Below are positions 7,097-9,086 of a stretch of 9,086 bases of DNA, one piece after another. The translations under genes were made by a program, and so were the position numbers. Positions within the stretch are counted from its first letter, which is position 1; each line of letters starts with the position of its first letter. Under the pieces are notes generated by a model that saw nothing but the letters and a program-made list of their open reading frames with translations, made no database searches and was not told the origin of the DNA. Location: assembly GCA_003445715.1 (NCBI GenBank), contig DMCS01000061.1, positions 1 to 9,086 of the forward strand, given 5' to 3'. The stretch comes from Candidatus Mesolinea sp. (GTDB taxonomy: Bacteria > Chloroflexota > Anaerolineae > Anaerolineales > Anaerolineaceae).

Positions 7097-7681
7097 ATGA
7101 AAGTTGGCGTGCTCGCCCTGCAGGGCGACTTTGAGGAACATTGCCATAGCCTCACCCAGCTTGGGGTAGAGGCCGTGGAGGTGCGCCTGCCCGAACAGCT
7201 GAAAGCGCTGCAAGGGTTAATCATCCCAGGTGGGGAATCCACCACCATTGGTAAGCTGATGGATGCCTATGGGTTCATCGAGCCATTGCGCGCCTTTGCG
7301 CAAACGCGAGGCGTGTGGGGCACGTGTGCCGGCGCGATCCTCATGGCACAAGATGTGGGGCGCGAGCAAGTGCTGCTCAAGATTATGGACATTCGCATCG
7401 CGCGCAATGCCTTTGGCCGGCAAATTGATTCGTTCGAGATGGACCTCGAAGCGCCTTTTCTCCAGCCCCCAGAGCCGCCATATCATGCGGTTTTTATCCG
7501 CGCGCCGATCATTCAAACCGTTAATGGTCTTGCAGAAGTACTTTTAACCCTGCCAGACGGGCGGATTGTTGCAGCCCGGCAAGGAAGGCTTCTGGCTACC
7601 TCTTTCCATCCAGAGCTGACCCCGGATTTACGTTTTCATCGCTATTTTTTGGAGTTACTGACATCCCAGCCCGCAACTTAA
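7097..7681 (+). CDS. pdxT: Pyridoxal 5'-phosphate synthase glutaminase subunit PdxT
   Basis: PdxT hydrolyses glutamine and channels the ammonia to PdxS for PLP formation. The 194-residue protein is a class I glutamine amidotransferase of normal length: GVLALQGDFEEH (4-15), the oxyanion motif PGGEST (44-49), nucleophile C77 in WGTCAG, and the His/Glu pair H171 and E173 in SFHPELT. The start ATG at 7097 has GGAG at 7090-7093 with a short 3-nt spacer. It forms one operon with pdxS, and no terminator follows, so the next gene is probably co-transcribed. Its last codons may overlap the true beginning of that gene, because the other frame is open through the pdxT end. Confidence 0.97.
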   Translation: MKVGVLALQGDFEEHCHSLTQLGVEAVEVRLPEQLKALQGLIIPGGESTTIGKLMDAYGFIEPLRAFAQTRGVWGTCAGAILMAQDVGREQVLLKIMDIRIARNAFGRQIDSFEMDLEAPFLQPPEPPYHAVFIRAPIIQTVNGLAEVLLTLPDGRIVAARQGRLLATSFHPELTPDLRFHRYFLELLTSQPAT

Positions 7682-7782
7682 ATTTTTCGGATTACCCTGT
7701 CCTCTTCCAGGCAGCGCCGCGAACCCAAAGCCTGGATAGCTTAAGGCTGGCTACTTATGGAAAGCCGTTTTCCCTCACCAGT

Positions 7783-8604
7783 TTGGTAAGCACAATCGGA
7801 CCGACGCTCAACAGCTACACAGGCGTGTGGATCGATGATGGTTTGCCCCGCTGCTATGGGCAGGTTTTGCATCAGGCGGGCAAAGCGCTTGGCCAATTGA
7901 CCTATATTGCACCCACGCCGAACTGTGAGGATGCCCATGTGACCGCGCTTTTGGAGCATCTTATTCAAGTGAGTGGCAGGTGGGGGGTGCGCTATTTGCT
8001 TGCGGATATAGCCGAAGAAACGGAGCTATTACCGGCTTTTCGCCGAGCTGATTTCACCGTTTGGTCCCGCCAAAAGCTTTTACGCTTTACTAAGCTTCCT
8101 GAAAATAAGGTTGTTAAAACCTTCAATTGGCGCTCTTGGACGAATAATGACATAAAAGCAGTGGTAGCTTTGCATCGTGCAGTTGTGCCCAAGCTCTTTC
8201 AGATGATCGAAGCGCCAACCCGTCAAGCGGCAATGGGGAGAGTACTCTACGATGAAGCCGGAGGACTTTTAGGATATGCTGATGTCGCCTACGGCCCACA
8301 TGGCATTTGGGTGCAACCCGTGTTGGCACCCCAAGCGCATGACCCCCAAATTTTGATCGATTTACTGCTTGGGCTAGGAGATGCGCTGCGCCGTCCAATT
8401 TACCTGAGCTTGCGTGCTTATCAGCCTTGGCTGGAAGGGATGGCTATAGACCTTCCAGCTGCGGATATTAAGGAGATGGAGCTGCTTGTACGCTATTTAG
8501 TGTTACAGGAGAAGGTGCCTGAAGGAGCAACCCAGCCTGTGTTCAACGGCAACCACTCAGAATCGAGTGTGCCGGCAATTCAAGCCAGCAGCAAAGAACA
8601 CTAA
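7783..8604 (+). CDS. Uncharacterised protein downstream of pdxT, possibly GNAT-like acetyltransferase; start unresolved
   Basis: From the first standard start (TTG at 7783) the frame encodes 273 residues. It has no signal peptide or membrane segment. The alternating strand/helix pattern, for example GVRYLLADI with AFRRADFTVWSRQKLLRF and GLLGYADVAYGPHGIWVQPVL, resembles the tandem GNAT-fold proteins I recall from Anaerolineae, but I see no clear acetyl-CoA loop, so this is only a suggestion. The C-terminal 25 residues look disordered. The TTG has no ribosome binding site. The frame continues upstream without a stop and with protein-like content (LRLATYGKPFSLTSL just ahead), so the real N terminus is probably 20-40 residues longer and may overlap pdxT. 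No ATG, GTG or TTG exists in that frame between 7561 and 7783. No terminator separates it from pdxT, suggesting a pdxS-pdxT-orf operon. Confidence 0.85.
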   Translation: MVSTIGPTLNSYTGVWIDDGLPRCYGQVLHQAGKALGQLTYIAPTPNCEDAHVTALLEHLIQVSGRWGVRYLLADIAEETELLPAFRRADFTVWSRQKLLRFTKLPENKVVKTFNWRSWTNNDIKAVVALHRAVVPKLFQMIEAPTRQAAMGRVLYDEAGGLLGYADVAYGPHGIWVQPVLAPQAHDPQILIDLLLGLGDALRRPIYLSLRAYQPWLEGMAIDLPAADIKEMELLVRYLVLQEKVPEGATQPVFNGNHSESSVPAIQASSKEH

Positions 8605-8670
8605 TCTCATTGCATTGAAAAATATACTCTTACAGCGATGTTACGAAGTTTTGCAGAGCTTACACAAAGG

Positions 8671-9002
8671 TTGAGGGTGTTGAAAATGTCCAGAATATTA
8701 ATAAATGAACAACTTTATATTCAAGAAGATCTCAATATTTTCAACCCCACCCCTTTGATTCCCCTCCCCAGCGTCTCGTTTCATATTTTGTCATTGCGAG
8801 CCCCGATGGGCGAACCCCACAGGGGCGAGGCAATCTTCTGACAGGTTAGAAAAGATTGCTTCGTCGGGCAAAGAATGCCCTCCTCGCAATGACCAAAGGA
8901 GTATGACAGGCGTGACTCGGGGCAGGGTGAGGGCAGATTGAAACTTTTAACTTTGAAAAATTTGGATGTAATCGATAAACCAATGTTTTTCAACACCCTC
9001 AA
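8671..9002. repeat. 16-bp perfect inverted repeats bounding a 332-bp segment (MITE-like)
   Basis: TTGAGGGTGTTGAAAA at 8671-8686 is the exact reverse complement of TTTTCAACACCCTCAA at 8987-9002. The ends resemble the GGGTGTTGAAAA-type termini that I recall from some insertion sequence families, but the interior has no transposase frame. No target-site duplication is evident at the outer edges. The segment may be a small non-autonomous element, the remnant of an insertion sequence, or paired binding sites. Confidence 0.6.
8790..8893. repeat. 104-bp dispersed palindromic repeat of the GTCATTGCGAG type
   Basis: GTCATTGCGAG at 8790-8800 and CTCGCAATGAC at 8883-8893 are perfect 11-bp terminal inverted repeats. 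Inside is a 12-bp stem (8826-8837 with 8852-8863, containing GCAATCTT/AAGATTGC and one G-U pair), flanked by small hairpins at 8800-8811, 8815-8825 and 8866-8880. The whole can fold like a cloverleaf. This matches a widespread family of intergenic palindromes seen in many environmental bacteria, recognisable by GTCATTGCGAG and GCAATC blocks and often mistranslated as short junk proteins. Confidence 0.85.
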
Positions 9003-9013
9003 GCAGGTATTAT

Positions 9014-9042
9014 TTCACTGCTGTCGTTCAATCGATTAAAAT
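9014..9042 (+). promoter_or_regulatory. Candidate promoter of the gene starting at 9073
   Basis: TTCACT (9014-9019) and TAAAAT (9037-9042) are 17 bp apart and match four and five of six consensus bases. Transcription would start near 9049. AGCAG at 9002-9006 and CTGCT at 9018-9022 form an inverted repeat over the -35 region, and AATCGAT occurs at 8970-8976 and again at 9030-9036 beside the -10, so a regulator site is possible. Confidence 0.4.
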
Positions 9043-9072
9043 GAGGCATAACTTCTTGACGAGGAGACCACT

Positions 9073-9086
9073 ATGCCCAAAGGGAC
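9073..9086 (+). CDS. Start of a gene truncated by the window edge
   Basis: ATG at 9073 is preceded by GAGGAG at 9061-9066 with an ideal 6-nt spacer, and a promoter-like pair lies upstream. Only the codons for Met-Pro-Lys-Gly are complete, so the product cannot be identified. Confidence 0.6.

Larger units (their letters stand above)
8605..9072. other. Gene-free repeat-bearing intergenic region of about 470 bp
   Basis: No credible gene is present. The region is dominated by inverted repeats: a 104-bp palindrome at 8790-8893 within a 16-bp inverted repeat at 8671/8987. The left flank of the palindrome has C-rich tracts (8741-8770) and the right flank G-rich tracts (8917-8933), giving a further imperfect complementarity. 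The last 60 bases hold a likely promoter for the next gene. Confidence 0.7.

Noticed and set aside
8638..8841. 67-residue ORF on the + strand
   Set aside because: It runs into the GTCATTGCGAG palindrome, and its C-terminal half (LSLRAPMGEPHRGEAIF) is the familiar junk translation of this repeat family. It lacks a ribosome binding site.
8781..9002. 73-residue ORF on the - strand
   Set aside because: It is another translation of the palindrome (HCEEGILCPTKQS type), bounded by the repeat ends rather than by gene signals.

Overview
The window reads as a chromosomal stretch from a bacterium, most likely a member of Chloroflexota in or near class Anaerolineae. This assignment is inference. It rests on the PdxS/PdxT (R5P-dependent) vitamin B6 route, the moderate GC content, a large secreted ExeM-type nuclease ending in a short hydrophobic tail of the YLP type that I recall from secreted Chloroflexota proteins, and a poorly characterised protein after pdxT. 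All complete genes are on the + strand. There are no rRNA genes, CRISPR arrays, phage genes or complete insertion sequences.

Layout. 1-153: a recognisable promoter and a tRNA-Pro(UGG) gene with encoded CCA. 171-1533: a GT2 polyprenyl-phosphate glycosyltransferase (GTG start 18 nt after the tRNA) overlapping ribonuclease HII (rnhB) by 17 nt, apparently one transcription unit. 1534-1832: an AT-rich gap with a strong 13-bp hairpin and a doubtful 40-codon ORF. 1833-5486: a 1217-residue secreted nuclease of the ExeM/NucH type with Ig-like and cadherin-like modules, followed by a hairpin terminator. 5606-6130: a DJ-1/PfpI family protein with its own promoter. 6194-7681: pdxS and pdxT, the two subunits of PLP synthase, 15 nt apart. 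7783-8604: an uncharacterised, possibly GNAT-like protein whose reading frame clearly extends upstream of its first standard start codon. 8605-9072: a gene-free tail carrying nested inverted repeats (a 104-bp GTCATTGCGAG palindrome inside a 16-bp inverted repeat). 9073-9086: the first codons of another gene with a good ribosome binding site.

Functionally the genes are mostly housekeeping: proline decoding, lipid-linked sugar synthesis or transfer, removal of RNA from RNA-DNA hybrids, extracellular DNA degradation, carbonyl-damage or stress protection, and PLP synthesis. I see no convincing new multi-gene system. The points most worth a second look are the nested repeat element at 8671-9002, the missing standard start codon of the gene after pdxT, the C-terminal tail and module order of the nuclease, and the use of a tRNA gene as the leader of a protein-coding operon.
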